A stretch of 64,000 nucleotides of DNA, taken from Diphasiastrum complanatum. Its lineage: Eukaryota > Streptophyta > Lycopodiopsida > Lycopodiales > Lycopodiaceae. Below are positions 10,512 to 22,729 of this stretch, one piece after another (position 1 is the first letter of the stretch; the number at the start of each line of letters is the position of its first letter). The translations under genes and the position numbers were made by a program. Below the pieces are notes generated by a model. It saw nothing but the letters and a program-made list of their open reading frames with translations. It had not been told where the DNA came from and ran no database searches. Location of the stretch: NCBI GenBank assembly GCA_029204225.1, contig MU831569.1, forward strand, positions 101,707 to 165,706. Reading direction: 5' to 3'.

Positions 10512-12865
10512 CTACTCACAGATGAAGATAGTCTCAACATTCTCGTCGCTACAGAAGAGACATGGATGCTGTTTGAAGCCCTGCTGAGCGAGATGCTTGC
10601 GAACAGAAAGGACTAAATCACGATTGGTAAGTGGACCATCGGTCTGTGCTAATATCGTTTGCACTGCATTGCTTAAGGCACCATACGCTTCCTTTGGATT
10701 ACCTGTTGGATTGGCATCAGCAGAGGTTTCATCTGACTGACAACCACTGACAAGAATCCCCATATCAGCAGATCTCTTTTTCCTTAATTCAGGATTGGAT
10801 CCAGCATAAGCTGCTTGGTGGCTGGTGGCCGGTGTATCCAATGCAGGTTGGACATATTGAGAGCTATCATGTGCCTCATCCAACTTGGTTTTCAGGAAAT
10901 CCTGAGCCAAAGCCCCAACAGTTCCCCAGAAACTCTCACTTTCACCACTCTGAAGCCGGCTCACAATAAGACTGACAAACTTCTTCACTTTAGGGCTTGC
11001 ATCCTCCCCAAATGCATCAAAAAGACTTGGCCTGATGTTTCCCACGGTCACATTATGCCGGCCAGTCTTTTGCTCGAACATTTCCAAGAATGTAGAGAGA
11101 GGAAGTGCTCTGCTTTTTGCATGACCTCCACCAGAGTAATGAACTTCTCGACGATCTGAAGGTCTCTCATGCTGACTTTGATGGTGTCCAAAGGGCAAAT
11201 GAATGCCTCGACTCTCTAGTGCTCCATGCACACCGTCAATGATTAGTCCCTTCAATCCATCCGAGTTGCTACCACTTTCATGGCTGGATTGCTTACTTGC
11301 TAACACACCAACTTGTTGCTTTGCATGACTAATGAGCCCTCCACTGTGACAGGAATCCGACACAATTGTAAGGGGGCAACCCCGTGGAAGCTCATTAACT
11401 ATTTCGCGAAAATCATCATCTGCATAAACAGTCAAACTGGATCAGAAATCTCAAGTACAAAATAAATATCCTCTAGCTCCTCATAATCTAGGGAAGGTAG
11501 CCCCTCTGATATTACGTGAAATCAGCCTACAGTTTCAAAAAGGCATAACTTAAATGCACTTGCTTCACATAAGCCTACACTGTTTTGTTAAGAAACCCTA
11601 ATGCAATGCCACAAGTATAATTTGTAGCACTAAAATATAATTGGCAATGATTCTCTCATCGCCGTATTCTGCAATCAGGACGGTCCTGCATAAATTTGTG
11701 CCTTGATTCATGACTGTCAGAGCAAAGTACATTATTATCATCCCTTGCCCACATTACGTACTGGCCCTTTTGTGTTGCTTGTACCACCATTGGCGCAAGT
11801 GCAGGTGATTTAACCTGACAAAACAAGTTAGTTACTGAAAAAATTTCAAGTTCTTTCTTTCTTAGCAGCTGAGGACGACCGATTCATTTTCAATGCATTG
11901 AAATCTTCAGCTTTGGAAAATCTCTGCGGTTATGCGGAAGCAAACTGAAGGCATATAACATAACAGGCGTAGATCGTGATAGAGAATCCTTAAACGGCAG
12001 TAAAAAAGTTAAATCGCATATGTTGAAGTGTCGTAGGATGCATAGCAGACTACAATGACAGATCTTGCAGAACTAATTAGCACAGATCTGCTATTATTTT
12101 AACAAACATCATGTGAAACTAGGCCAGCTCTTGATTCTAAATCTTCGGCTACCTTACCGATGATCTGTAACTGCTACAGCCTAGAACAAATCACACTCCC
12201 TCCTTATCACATTTAGACTCACTTTACCCACAGCTCACAAAATCCGTCTGAACAAACGCGTTTTTGGGAATGTAAGGAATATATCCATCAATGCTGCAGT
12301 ACAAATCTCGCAAAAACAGATAATCAGACCTGTATGCAAACCCCATTTCCATGATTGCTACAGTAAGTAACAGATGAAAATCAACCATGTAAATCAAACC
12401 TCTTTCGATCATTCCTACAGTTAAAGAAGCTCAGCAAAAAAGTAATCAAACCTATATGCAAACAGCCTAATTCCATCACTCCTGCACTACAAAACCCAGA
12501 AAGTAGATGCTAACCAGACCTGTAATGAGATTCATATCGCAGGGGACGATGCATTCATCATAGCCGGTGTCATCAGCCTCACCCGATTCCGCCGGAATCT
12601 GAACACCATGACCGCTATAGTGAAAGAAAAGAACATCACCCTCTTCGGATCCTTCGACAAGATCCGATAATGCGCGGCGAACATTGATCCCCGTGGGCTG
12701 CTCCGACCTGGGATCCGTGTCGATCAGCACTCGGATGTCCTCCTCTGCGAATCCAAAGCGCTCTATCAGGCTGCGCTGCATCCGCTTCACATCATTGATA
12801 CATCCGTGAAGCTCTGCCTTGGTGCCTGGATAGTTGCATCCCACCAGCACTGCCTTCTTCACCAT
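10512..12865 (-). CDS. MCA-II: Type II metacaspase (two coding exons)
   Basis: Plant type II metacaspases are Ca2+-activated cysteine proteases that cleave after Arg/Lys and act in cytosolic stress and cell-death signalling. The gene has exon 1 at 12865-12520 and exon 2 at 11419-10512, joined across an intron with GT..AG ends (11420-12519). The coding length is 1254 nt, giving 417 residues, essentially the length of Arabidopsis MC4-type enzymes. The p20 domain carries the catalytic His in HYSGHG (H86) and the catalytic Cys in SDSCHSGG (C139, encoded just after the splice). An acidic stretch ([13 protein letters not shown]) lies between. A long linker rich in Ser/His/Gly separates p20 from p10 ([15 protein letters not shown] onward), as expected for type II, and there is no N-terminal prodomain. 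The start at 12865 is chosen because MVKKAVLVG matches the family start. Both catalytic residues are intact, so it should be functional. Confidence 0.95.
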
Positions 12866-13711
12866 CGCGATCGTCTCTGTTTCTGTTTTTTCTGTGTTTT
12901 TTCCGCTCAATTTTGCGATCCAATTCTTTCTCGACCTTTCCTTCTTCTCTCTCATTATCGATCCTCCTCGACTTACAGGGCACGCTACGTTCGTCCTCCC
13001 CACCGTTCATCTTCTTGCACGTGGCACACAATGCCAACTGGACTCCTGACAATCGTCGATCACAGTCTCGGTGATATTCCCCTATTGCACCACCGACTTA
13101 ATTGACTTTCATAATAAAATATTTTTCCGGGGGGAGGGGTGAAAATGTTACGTGCTCGGTTGTTTTAGTATTTCCTATTGATAAGGGGGGTCCTGCTGTC
13201 ATTTGATCGGCATTTTTAATGAACCCACCACTTAGATTTTTGTACAAGCCGACATCCAAGTGGAAATGTCACTTGAGAGCAAATTCGCTTTGTCAAAAGT
13301 TCACTCATGAAAAACACATAATAGATGTGAACTGCCATTATGAAAATGTTGTAGATTTTGGAGGTTCCATCTGTAGAGCACGACCTTGCTAACATTGAAT
13401 CTAAGAGTCTTTGTCCTATAAGATTTTCAAATGAGGTTTTTTTTTTTCTTTTCTTGAATATGTAGCTAATTCACCTAACTTTGCTATGTAGGATAAGATT
13501 ATTGCCCTTTTGAGGCTCCCAAAAAACCAAAAGTGGGACTAACAAAAAACCAATCTATATGAAAATATTGATAACTATGAAATTGACCTTGTGAGATTAT
13601 TTTGTAGATGCATACTTTCTACCTTGGCCTATCAACTTCAACGACATGTCTTGCATATCCTTTGAATGTGTATCTTATTTTGGTGATCTAGTTAATTCAA
13701 CTAGGATATTC
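12866..13711 (-). promoter_or_regulatory. Upstream region of the metacaspase gene (5' UTR and promoter, not resolved)
   Basis: The region lies immediately upstream of the ATG on the minus strand. A TATA-like TATTTTATTATG is present on the minus strand near 13108-13120, which would put transcription start near 13085 and a 5' UTR of about 220 nt. This is inference from position only. An in-frame upstream ATG at 13003 exists but gives a basic extension unlike the family. Beyond 13200 nothing is recognised. Confidence 0.4.
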
Positions 13712-13829
13712 TTATGTATAATATGTATACTTTACAACACATAAAAAGGAGAAGTTATATATAATATGTATACTTTACAACACATAAAAAGAAGAACTTA
13801 TGTATAATAGGTCCACTTTACAACACGCT
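13712..13829 (+). repeat. Three tandem units with a 43-bp period
   Basis: Units start at 13712, 13755 and 13798, each beginning TTATRTATAATA and including CTTTACAACAC(A/G). The third unit is diverged and truncated. Confidence 0.85.
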
Positions 13830-13846
13830 TGAGCTTGAAGTTCGGA

Positions 13847-13867
13847 TTTAGGGTTTAGGGTTTAGGG
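13847..13867 (+). repeat. Interstitial plant telomeric repeat (TTTAGGG)3
   Basis: Three perfect TTTAGGG heptamers in tandem, followed by TTTGAAG. They lie directly against a Copia integrase fragment on the right and the 43-bp tandem array on the left. Confidence 0.95.
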
Positions 13868-13884
13868 TTTGAAGGTTTTCCTGG

Positions 13885-14045
13885 AGCAATATCCTTGCCT
13901 TTGATGTCGACGAACTGATCCTCGATAAAGACTGTATCCCAGCTATACAAGATTTGTTGGGTATCAGGATCATACAGCTTGTATGTATTATCAGATGAAG
14001 TATATCCAATCAGGATGGTCTTGGAAGTCCAATTTCTTCTTCGTG
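13885..14045 (-). pseudogene. Copia integrase C-terminal fragment
   Basis: The minus-strand frame reads KTILIGYTSSDNTYKLYDP and then a WDTVFIEDQF segment. This matches the Copia post-integrase core that normally reads GYSxxxKAYRxYxPxxxxxxxxRDVxFxE. In an intact element this region precedes RT. Here it follows the RNase H end of the neighbouring fragment, so it comes from a different copy. Confidence 0.75.
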
Positions 14046-16585
14046 TCTCAATCTAATTGCCTCTCTTTGCTTGGTAAAGAGTGGCTTGTCGAGCGGTTTC
14101 GTGAGGAGATCTGCAATCATACTTTCTGATTTTATGAACTGGATCTGGAGCTCTCCTTTCGAAATCAAATTTTAATGTGATGCTTCGTCTTTGAATGGAA
14201 GACAGGATCCTGGGACAGATAGATGGCACTCTGGGAGTCCATCATTATTGTGCTTGGCCCCTCTTGTGGTATCCCGATTGCCTCCAACATCATCCGCAGC
14301 CACACTACCTCATTCGCCACTTTTGAGAATGCGACATACTCAGCTTCGCAAGAGGATTGAGCTACCAGGGTTTGCTTTTTGCATATCCAGCTGATTGCAG
14401 CTCCGCACACTATTGTACATCCTCCAGTAATGGACTTGCTGTCATCCTTGCAGCTCGCCCAGCTCGCATTACTGTAGTGATGCAGCTCGAATCCTTTCTC
14501 CTCGTTTCTAGATCAGTAGGTTAATCCAATATTCTGGGTACCCTTCAGATACTGTAGGACTCGTTTGGCCATTTGCCAATGTGCTAGACCAGGATTGGAA
14601 CAAAATTGGCTCAATGCGTAAATAGAGAAGGCCAGATTCGGTCTGGCACAAATTGTCAAGTACATCAGACTCACGATTAAGTTCTGGTAGGGTATATCTA
14701 CCATCTTCTATTCTTCATCTTCTATTTTTGGGCTTTCGTGAGCTTGGCTCCAACTATCATTAGTGTAGCTTTTTCTTTGCAGTCCATCATATGGTACTAC
14801 TTCAGCACTTTTTTGGCGTATTCTGACTGACTCAAGTGCATTTTGCCATTTGTTCGATCTCTTCTGATCTCATGCCCTAGGCATTTTGTTGCTTCTCCAA
14901 GATCTGTGATTTCGTAGCTTTTAAAAATGTGACTCTTCGTGTATTTGATCAGCATCAAGGAATTTCCTATCATCAATGAATCATCCACGAAAATGGTCAG
15001 AATCACAAAATCCTTTTCTACTCTTTTGGTGTAGACATTACAGTCTGGTTGAGTAGGGTTGAAGTCTAGCAACTTCAGAAGACCATCAAGCTTTTTGTAC
15101 CAGGCCCGTGATGCATGTTTTAGACCGTAGATACATCTCTGCAATCGACAGACATATTGTCTGTTGTCGGGGTCTTTATAGCCTTCAGGTTGCTTAATGA
15201 AGATTTCCTCCTCTAGATCTCCATGGAGAAAGGCTATTTTCACGTCAATCTGGTGAATTTCTAGATTGTACTATGTGGCGTATGCAAGGAGTAGCCTTAT
15301 GCTTGTCATCTTCACCATGGGCGAATATGTGTCGAAATAGTTGACACCATATCTCTGCGTGTAGTCCTTTGTGACAAGCCTTGCCTTGTAGCGGCCAATA
15401 GTGCCATCTGATTTTAGCTTTTTCTTGTATACCCACTTGCAGTCGACTATCTTTCTGTTTTCTGGCAGTGGCTCTAATGTCCATGCCTCGTTTTACCTCA
15501 TCAACTCGATCTCTTCTGACATTGTCTGCTTCCAGAGTTCTCCCTCTGGACTCTGGATAGTTCTTGGTATGTTGCTGGCTCTTTTGTAAAGCTGCAATGC
15601 TCAAACTGTGTGTCTTCGCTCCATTGCAGATTGTCTGAATAGCGGTCTGGAGTTCTTCTTTGTCTTGTTGACCTTCGAGGTTCGTTTCGTCGCTGTTCGA
15701 ACATTTCTTGTTCGTGGGGTCGATCCTTAGCCTCCTGCTGCTCTGAAATATGGGGCTCTGCATTATGATTTGATGTATGTCCTCGATCTCTCTCTTGAAT
15801 AGGCAGTAGTGTGAGGATCTCATGGTCTCTTTTGTCTTTTAGTCCAGGGAATGTGGACTCGTCGAACTTCACATCTATGCTCGAAACAACCTTCTTCGTG
15901 GCTGGATCGTAGAGTTTCTACACATGTGTTCCATTCGAGTAGCTAACCATGATTGTTTGCTCGGATTTGTTATCAAGCTTGCTTCTCTTTTCCTTTGGAA
16001 TGTGCTTGTATGTTGCACATCCAAATACTCGTACGTATGACAGATCAGGCTTTCTGCCTGTCCACATTTTGTATGGTGTTTTGTTCTCCAACGCTGTCAT
16101 TGTAGATCTGTTTTGCATGTGTACAGTTGTAGCTATTGCCTCGGCCCAAAATTGACCTGGCAATTGAGCCTGTGCCATCATGCATCCGGCTCCTTTGACC
16201 AACGTTCTGTTTTTTCTTTCTGTCACACCGTTGTATTCTGGTGTGTATGCAGGAGTGAACTGGTGTTCGATCCCCTGTTCTTCACAGAATCTTGAGAATT
16301 CTGTGCTTTTGTATTCACCTCCATTGTCAGATCTAAAAATCTATATCTTTTTCAAGGTGTGTCGCTCTGCGAATGCCATGAACTTCTTGAAAGAATCAAA
16401 TACTTCAGATTTCTTCTTCAAGTAGTAGATCGTGGTCATTCGGCTATAATCATCTATGAACATTAGAAAATATCTCGAACCTGAGAGCGAATCTATTTTC
16501 ATCGGTCCACATACATCAGAGTGGACGAGCTCAAGAACTTCTTTGGCTCTTCTTCCCTAGTGTGTGAATGGATGCCTATAATCCT
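14046..16585 (-). pseudogene. Copia polyprotein relic: integrase, RT and RNase H
   Basis: Reading leftward, the order is integrase core ([26 protein letters not shown], then NGVTERKN; about 16565-15900), a variable linker, RT (KIAFLHGDLEEEIF, YGLKHASRAWY; about 15245-14795) and RNase H (SCEAEYVAFSKV, MMDSQSAIYLSQDPVFHSKTK, ending SMIADLLTKPL; about 14700-14060). The RT catalytic motif is FVDD, near 14983-14997, rather than the common YVDD. Several stops and frameshifts separate the pieces, notably near 14705-14795, 15240 and 15900. Gag, protease and both LTRs are absent, and each end abuts another retroelement fragment. Confidence 0.9.
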
Positions 16586-19495
16586 CTGAATTGGGGACAC
16601 ATATTCTATCTCTATAGAGCAAGTACTCATCCCGAATGGAATACTGTTTCGATTTGAATCCTTGAGTCAACTGACCCTCAACCACTGGGGTTTACTTGGG
16701 TAATAGAGGCTCGGAATCCTCAACGTCATCCGACGTATACTCGGACTCATCATCATCCTCAACGGAAGCTACGGTATTCTTGGATGAACTGGCACTTGCC
16801 CTGGGAACTGGTTTTGGAGTCTGTAACTGTCTGCTCTAGACTGAGTTCCAGATAGTAGAGAAGAATGCATCATGTTGGCACTTCTCTCTCAAGGACTCGA
16901 ATAACTCATTACGAATTTGGGTAAAACTCAGCTCGTTTACATAGGCATTCGACTAAGGGCATCTGCGACTGTATTGAATCTCCCCTGTCTATATCTGGTA
17001 GACATATCAAACTCTTGCATCAACTCTGCCCAACGAGCTTTTCGACCTCTGAGCTCAGGTTGATTGCAAAGGTATCTGAGACTTTCATGGTCTGTCAAGA
17101 CCTCAAAGTTGGCACCATACAAATAATGCCTCCAAGTCTTAAGGGCATGAACTAAAGAAAAGAGTTCATTTTCATAGGCACTGTACCTAGTCTGAACTGG
17201 CTCGAGTTTTTTACTCTCGAACGCAACTGGTCATCCACTCTGAGTTAGTACAGCATCTGTTTCGACCACAAATGGCTGATTGGGGTTGACGACCTTTAAA
17301 ACTGGTGCTGTAGCTAAGGCTATTTTGAGAGCATCAAAGGTCTCCTGCTGTGCGGACTCCCAAATGAACTCCTTTTCCTTTCCCTTAAGAAGATTTGTCA
17401 TGAGAACTACTATCTGAGCATATTCCTTGACAAATCATCTGTAATACCCTGCCAAACCAAGAAAAATCTGAAGTTCTAAATTATTCTGAGGTCTCAGCCA
17501 ATTGAGTATGGCTTTAACCTTATTGGGATCCATCTTAATCCCGTCTGCCGAGATAATGTGACCCAAATGAGCTACTTCTTCAATAAAGAATTCACACTTG
17601 GATTGTTTAGCATAAAGCTTATGCTTTCTAAGCAGTCAAAACACCTTTCTGAGGTGGTTTAGATGCTCCTTCCTCGTTTTGCTGTAGACGAGGATGTCTC
17701 TAAAAATACGACTACAAACTTACCCAAGTATGGTTTGAGGACATTGTTCATCAAGGTCATAAAGGTAGCTGGAGCATTTGTGAGCCCAAATGGCATCACC
17801 TCCTGAATGCTGTTTTTGGGACATCTTCCGACTTTATACGGACTTGATGATATCCTGATATGAGGTCTATTCTACTGAAAAATTTTAGCCCCATCGAGTT
17901 GATCAAACAACTTGTCTGCCCGAGGCATAATGTACTTATTCTTAATTGTGACTTTATTGAGGGCTCTGTAATCTATGCAAAGACACATAGACCTCTCTTT
18001 CTTTTTCACCAAAAGGACTGGTGAGGCCCATGGTGAACTACTGGTATGAATTTGGCCTTTTCCAAGATAATTTGTTAACTGTCTAGTTATTTCTTCATCT
18101 TTTGTTCGGCTGACCTGATACGAAGGTTTAAAAATAGGTGTTGTACCTAGTACTAGGTTTATTACATGATCTACCTCTTTGCTAGGTGGCAAATCATTAA
18201 GAAAAACATCTTTAAATTTAGACAATAAAGTTTCTAATTTATTGATTTTCTGCTGTAAAGAATTGGAAATAGAAACTTCAAGAATAAACTAAAAGTCACA
18301 TAAGAATACATGATGGTCATTGTCTTCGATTAGCTGACAGAGCTCTGAACTACAGACCATAGACTGTTTGGAACATCATGCTCCCCATGCAACTGGATCT
18401 CTCAGCCTTTATGCTGAAAGCTGAGGGTGTTCTTTTGATAATTAATGTGGAGGGAAGGTCCTAAACTATAGAGCCAGTCTCTCCCGAGAACAATGTCTGT
18501 GCGATCCAGGTGCATTCTCTGAAAGTTTATTTCATCTTGGTACCCTTGAATACCAAGATTTAGATTACTTATCATAGTTTTCCAAATTTTCTTATCTTCA
18601 CCCTTAGCTAATGAAACTATGTACCTATGCTGACTAGGTACTTCTGGAAGTTTAAGTTTTTTAACTAGGGTGTAGTTGATGAGATTATGGGTGTAGTTGA
18701 TGAAATTACGGGTCATCATCAACCATAACTCTGATTGACTGGTTACCAACTTTCCCATGCATACGTACTAGGTCATGTGGCCCAATGCTGAAGGGTCTCG
18801 CTAGCATTGCAGAGGTCAGCTAGCAACAGTGTTCATGGTCTTCATAATACACTTTGATCTCAAAAGCTGCCGAGTCACTGGGGAAACTTACGGTCTAAAC
18901 AAGATGAACCTGTTTTTTTTATTTTTATTTTTATCTTTTTTAGTGAAAGGCCCCTTGGGACATTGTCTAATTGTGTGTCCCTTGCCCATGCACACAAAGC
19001 ACAAACGTTCTTGTTTGGCTTTCTCAAAATCTTCTGGTTCTAAGGGTTGTATAAGTGATGGGCATTTTTGAGGAGCTTCACCTTTAACTTTTTCTCTTTT
19101 TAAAAATTTCTTTTAAATTGAAATTCTTTCTGAGGAGACTGCTCAAAAAGAGGCTGCTGTCTCGCTCTCTTCCTACCCACTGAATAATCATAGATTTGAG
19201 CATCTTTGAGAGCTTGCTCTAGGGTGGCGAGTTTATCTGAACATCTACTTTATACTCATCTTTGAGGCCACAGACAAATCCCCTGACTTTCGGATAGTCA
19301 TCCGTATTTTTAATTTTTTAAATTGCCTCTCGATACTGCGAGATATATTGGATTAGGGACTTGTCCATTACTGTTTTCTCCCAGGCTTCTCAGGCTCTAT
19401 CAAGTTCATTTTCTGGTAGGAATTCTCTTAGGAAAGCTTCTTCAAAGGCCTTCCATGGCCAGGGAGTCTGCCCAGTCTCCTGGAGAGTATAAAAG
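16586..19495 (-). pseudogene. Ty3/Gypsy relic: gag, protease, RT and RNase H
   Basis: Reading leftward, the order is gag (about 19490-19100), a CCHC zinc knuckle CFVCMGKGHTIRQC (about 19010-18955), an aspartic-protease segment with DIVLGRDWL (18758-18402), RT (18225-17690; [28 protein letters not shown]) and RNase H (LTDHESLRYLCNQPELRGR, RWAELMQEF, ADALSRMP; 17122-16937). Stops and indels are frequent. Around 17692-17702 a base is missing at the position of the RT catalytic Asp pair, so the active site is destroyed. After RNase H, a short stretch resembling the Gypsy pre-integrase segment (DRICVPN, near 16610) runs straight into Copia integrase. Confidence 0.9.
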
Positions 19496-19740
19496 TAGCT
19501 AACTTTGTCAACCTGTCCACCACAACCCAAATAGAATCATTTTGGCGAAATCCAACTACAAAATCCATAGATATACTTTCCCATCATTTTTGAGAGATAT
19601 CTAGGGGATGTAACAACCCTCCATGTTTTTAACCGTTCAGCTTTGGCTAACTGACAAGGTCTACACTTAACCACATAAGGCTTGACAAATGGCTTGAGTT
19701 TTGGCCAATAAAACTCTCTTTTGGCTACTCATGGAGGTGC
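19496..19740 (-). pseudogene. Ty3/Gypsy integrase fragment placed upstream of gag
   Basis: Minus-strand frames read WESISMDFVVGFRQNDSIWV and VVDRLTKLA, the Gypsy integrase core around the first catalytic Asp. Before that come PKLNG and a GLLHPLDIS segment matching the usual linker (GLLQPLPIP). The fragment ends where the gag-like reading of the neighbouring piece begins. Confidence 0.85.
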
Positions 19741-21629
19741 TTTCAAAATACAAAGCAAACCTGAGCACCTAGCATTATGTGGACACAATTTTTAGATGTG
19801 TTTGGATAGAAGGCATGAGAAAGTAATGGGTAATGGGCATATCTTCTTAAAAACAAGAAAGCTGGAATATATCTCAAGTGCCACGCGATAAAGATAGCAT
19901 TTCTCTTAAAAGTGTAAGTTGTTTTCAAAAGAAAAATGTTCTTGACTTAGGTTACAACAATAGTATAGTCACAATAATGACGTAAAATTAGGACGAAAAA
20001 TGTTGTCACTATCGTAAAACCGTGGGTGTGAGCGGTAGTGGAAACTCGATGCCTTGAGCGAGGCGTGTAGGAACGAAAATGCAACAGTTAACAGCAGAAA
20101 TATTCAAGTAGAAGAATTCATATAGATTGCGCAAATGAACAACGCAGTAGTGAGACAAAAATTGCACTCTGATTAATATCAACAGTGAGTACAATCGCTT
20201 GAAGTAATAACTTCAGCTTGCTGAGCGTGATAACGCTGGCTACAAATAACTCTGATTGAAAAAGAAATTCAATTAACACTTACATAGCTTGATTCAGCTA
20301 GTATATATATTTACAAGTGTCGAGATAAAAATATCTTTATGCCTTAACTGCCATTTACTCCAATTTTGCATCTATACAAAGTTGGTTTATCATATCATAG
20401 TTGATAAAAATACAAGTTACTTTACTAATCCTACAACATCAATGAGTTGTAAAGAGGAAAACCAAAAGAAATTCACATATGCACTTTGTGATTAAAGTTG
20501 CTTGAAAAGAATGGGTTTATATTGGGTTGGAAGGTGGTCAGTATAAATTATTGGGGCATATTATCATAGATGTTTTCACCAGCAAACATACAACACCCAA
20601 AATGAAACAATCGTCTTCTATGAGAGAAGTCAAAATTTCCAATCTTTGAGAATGCCATGATGGCTACTACTCTTGCTACCATTAGTTGAAGACCTCTCAT
20701 TGAGTTAAGAGAGGCGAGCAAAAAAGGCATAGATAAACACTAAATTATATCGGCACACCACATAATACTTAAGAGTTATTTTGTTGGGCCATTAAATGTG
20801 GAACATGCAATTTTCACAATGCAATCTTTTGTTATGCATACTTGTGGAAAGGTATTTAGACCAAAGGGCATGCATGTTTGAGAGTTAGCCTCTAAAGTTG
20901 AGATACATACATACTTGTAAATGTATACTTAGATTCTACACAAGCATATGTGAAGATTAAGATTGAGTATGGATATAATGGATCACATACATCAGAGGTC
21001 ATACACTTGGCTACGGAGATTAAGCAATTTGAAAATGCATGTTACTAGAGAGTGACTTTTCTAAATAGATGGATCTTCATCATGTATCTTCAAGATATTG
21101 TGCTAATTATACTTTTACAATGACATTGGGCAAATAATTGTTTACGAATTATAGGTTGTCTCTTGGCATCAAAGAGAAACCACTTCAAAAGTAGCAAAGT
21201 TGGATCTGAGAAGAAATGTGAAAAAGAAGCAATTACCAACTTTAGGCCAACTTGGAGGCCAGAATGAACATTTGATCGAAGTCAAAGTGTGACTCTCATA
21301 CATGTTTTATTAGTAAGAAAGAGGCTAAGTTCATCCCTCAATATTTAGTCAACATACATTTTATTTCTATGACTAGTTGCTATATAGGTAAATCTAGACC
21401 ATTGAGTATATAGATTGCTAGAATTAGTAGGTGACCAAGTGGTAACCTAATCTAGAAGGTCCAAATTAGGTGAAACTCTTCTCATATGATCTCTCTCTTT
21501 TTTTATGAAACTAAGAGAATGAAGTGGCTACGCATTGTCTATTTTCTCTCTCTAGCTAGTATTGGGACTTCTTAGATCTTAAGATGAAGGATAGAATCAT
21601 GGGTTGACGTGTTGTCAACATAAATAATC
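19741..21629. other. Intergenic, no gene seen
   Basis: AT-rich sequence without supported ORFs. Nothing longer than about 68 codons is open, and none resembles a known protein. Confidence 0.5.
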
Positions 21630-21799
21630 AGGCTTGACTTAGGATCATGCATTTGGATTTTGTTAAGGAGCCTCTTGATTCAAATTTTCTCTTTGTATGA
21701 AGTAATAAGAGCCTTGTACTCAACCTCACAAGTTGATAGAGAAGTTATGGCTTGCTTTTTGGATAGCCATGAAACCAATCCATTTTGCAAAAAGTAGGC
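21630..21799 (-). pseudogene. Small Copia RNase H relic
   Basis: On the minus strand, broken frames near 21780-21640 resemble the Copia WxSKKQxxxxxSxxEAEY region (SKKQAITSLSTCEVEYKALI-like). It is short and heavily decayed. Confidence 0.45.
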
Positions 21800-22720
21800 C
21801 TACACACTTATGAATATAGAGATGGTTCAGCTAAATTATTTCTACAAAAGAAATTCTTTTCAATACATATGTCAGAGAATGAATCAGTGATTGATCATCT
21901 CAATACTTTTAAACATTTGCTTCAACAAATCGCTACAATAAAATTTGAAGTTTAAGATTAGAATGTAGTAATGACATCACTATCAAACTTAGTTGATTCA
22001 CATGAAAGTCGAGTAATGATATTACACAAGCAGAGATATTCTTTCAAGATATATCAATGTTGCTACAAGAAGAAGAAAGAAGGATGGACCTAGCAACCAA
22101 CACCAGATTAAATAACCAAAGCTTATTCTCTAAGAAGACTTCAAGTAATAGAAGAAGAAAAAAGACTTAAAAAAAATATATCAAAATCAGCAAAAAGTGA
22201 ATGAGCAGCCCTCATCTTCCAAGGCCAAAAAGAGAAGCCATTACAACAAGTTGAACTTTATTCTAGGAGTTCATGGGTCTGTTGACGAAATTACCACACT
22301 TTTAAAAGAAGTTTGTTGAGTGGTAGTTTGTGAATGAACTGCCCGCGAACTATCAAATGAATGTAAGTGGAATCAGTTAAACTCGTTGGAGGACACCATT
22401 TGTATTGCTTGTGTATACGTTAGGTGGTGGTGGCTTTCCAGAAGTGAGTGCAAAAAAAAAGCTTGACAAACTCCTAACCACGGAAAAAACCAAAGAAATT
22501 TTTTGATGAACTTGAGGCCCTGGCTTACCAGAACCCCAAGATTTGGAAGAAATCTAAGACATCAGTAAGGGACACCTTCAAGCAAGGCTAATGTTTTAAT
22601 TGTGACAAAGCATGACAAAGCAAGATGATAATAAGCACCTGCTTTTACGGAAGCGAACGAAAATCCACGCTTTTCCAAGTGCCAAGCGGAAGACATCACT
22701 GGTGTTGTAGTGGGTCCTGC
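21800..22720 (+). pseudogene. Copia gag relic (UBN2-type)
   Basis: Plus-strand frames read AKLFLQKKFFSIHMSENESV and IDHLNTFKHLLQQI, typical of the Copia gag core. Broken text follows, up to a degenerate zinc-knuckle-like CFNCDKA near 22595. Stops are present throughout. The order suggests the 5' coding end of a Copia element whose pol is gone. Confidence 0.7.
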
Positions 22721-22729
22721 AACAGATTA

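Noticed and set aside
10815-11159. Antisense 114-codon frame inside metacaspase exon 2
   Set aside because: It is a shadow of the coding strand, with no domain and no sign of its own promoter.
12866-13003. N-terminal extension of the metacaspase from an upstream in-frame ATG
   Set aside because: The extra 46 residues are basic and low in complexity, and type II metacaspases start at MxKKAVLxG. The position of the catalytic residues (H86, C139) fits the inner ATG.
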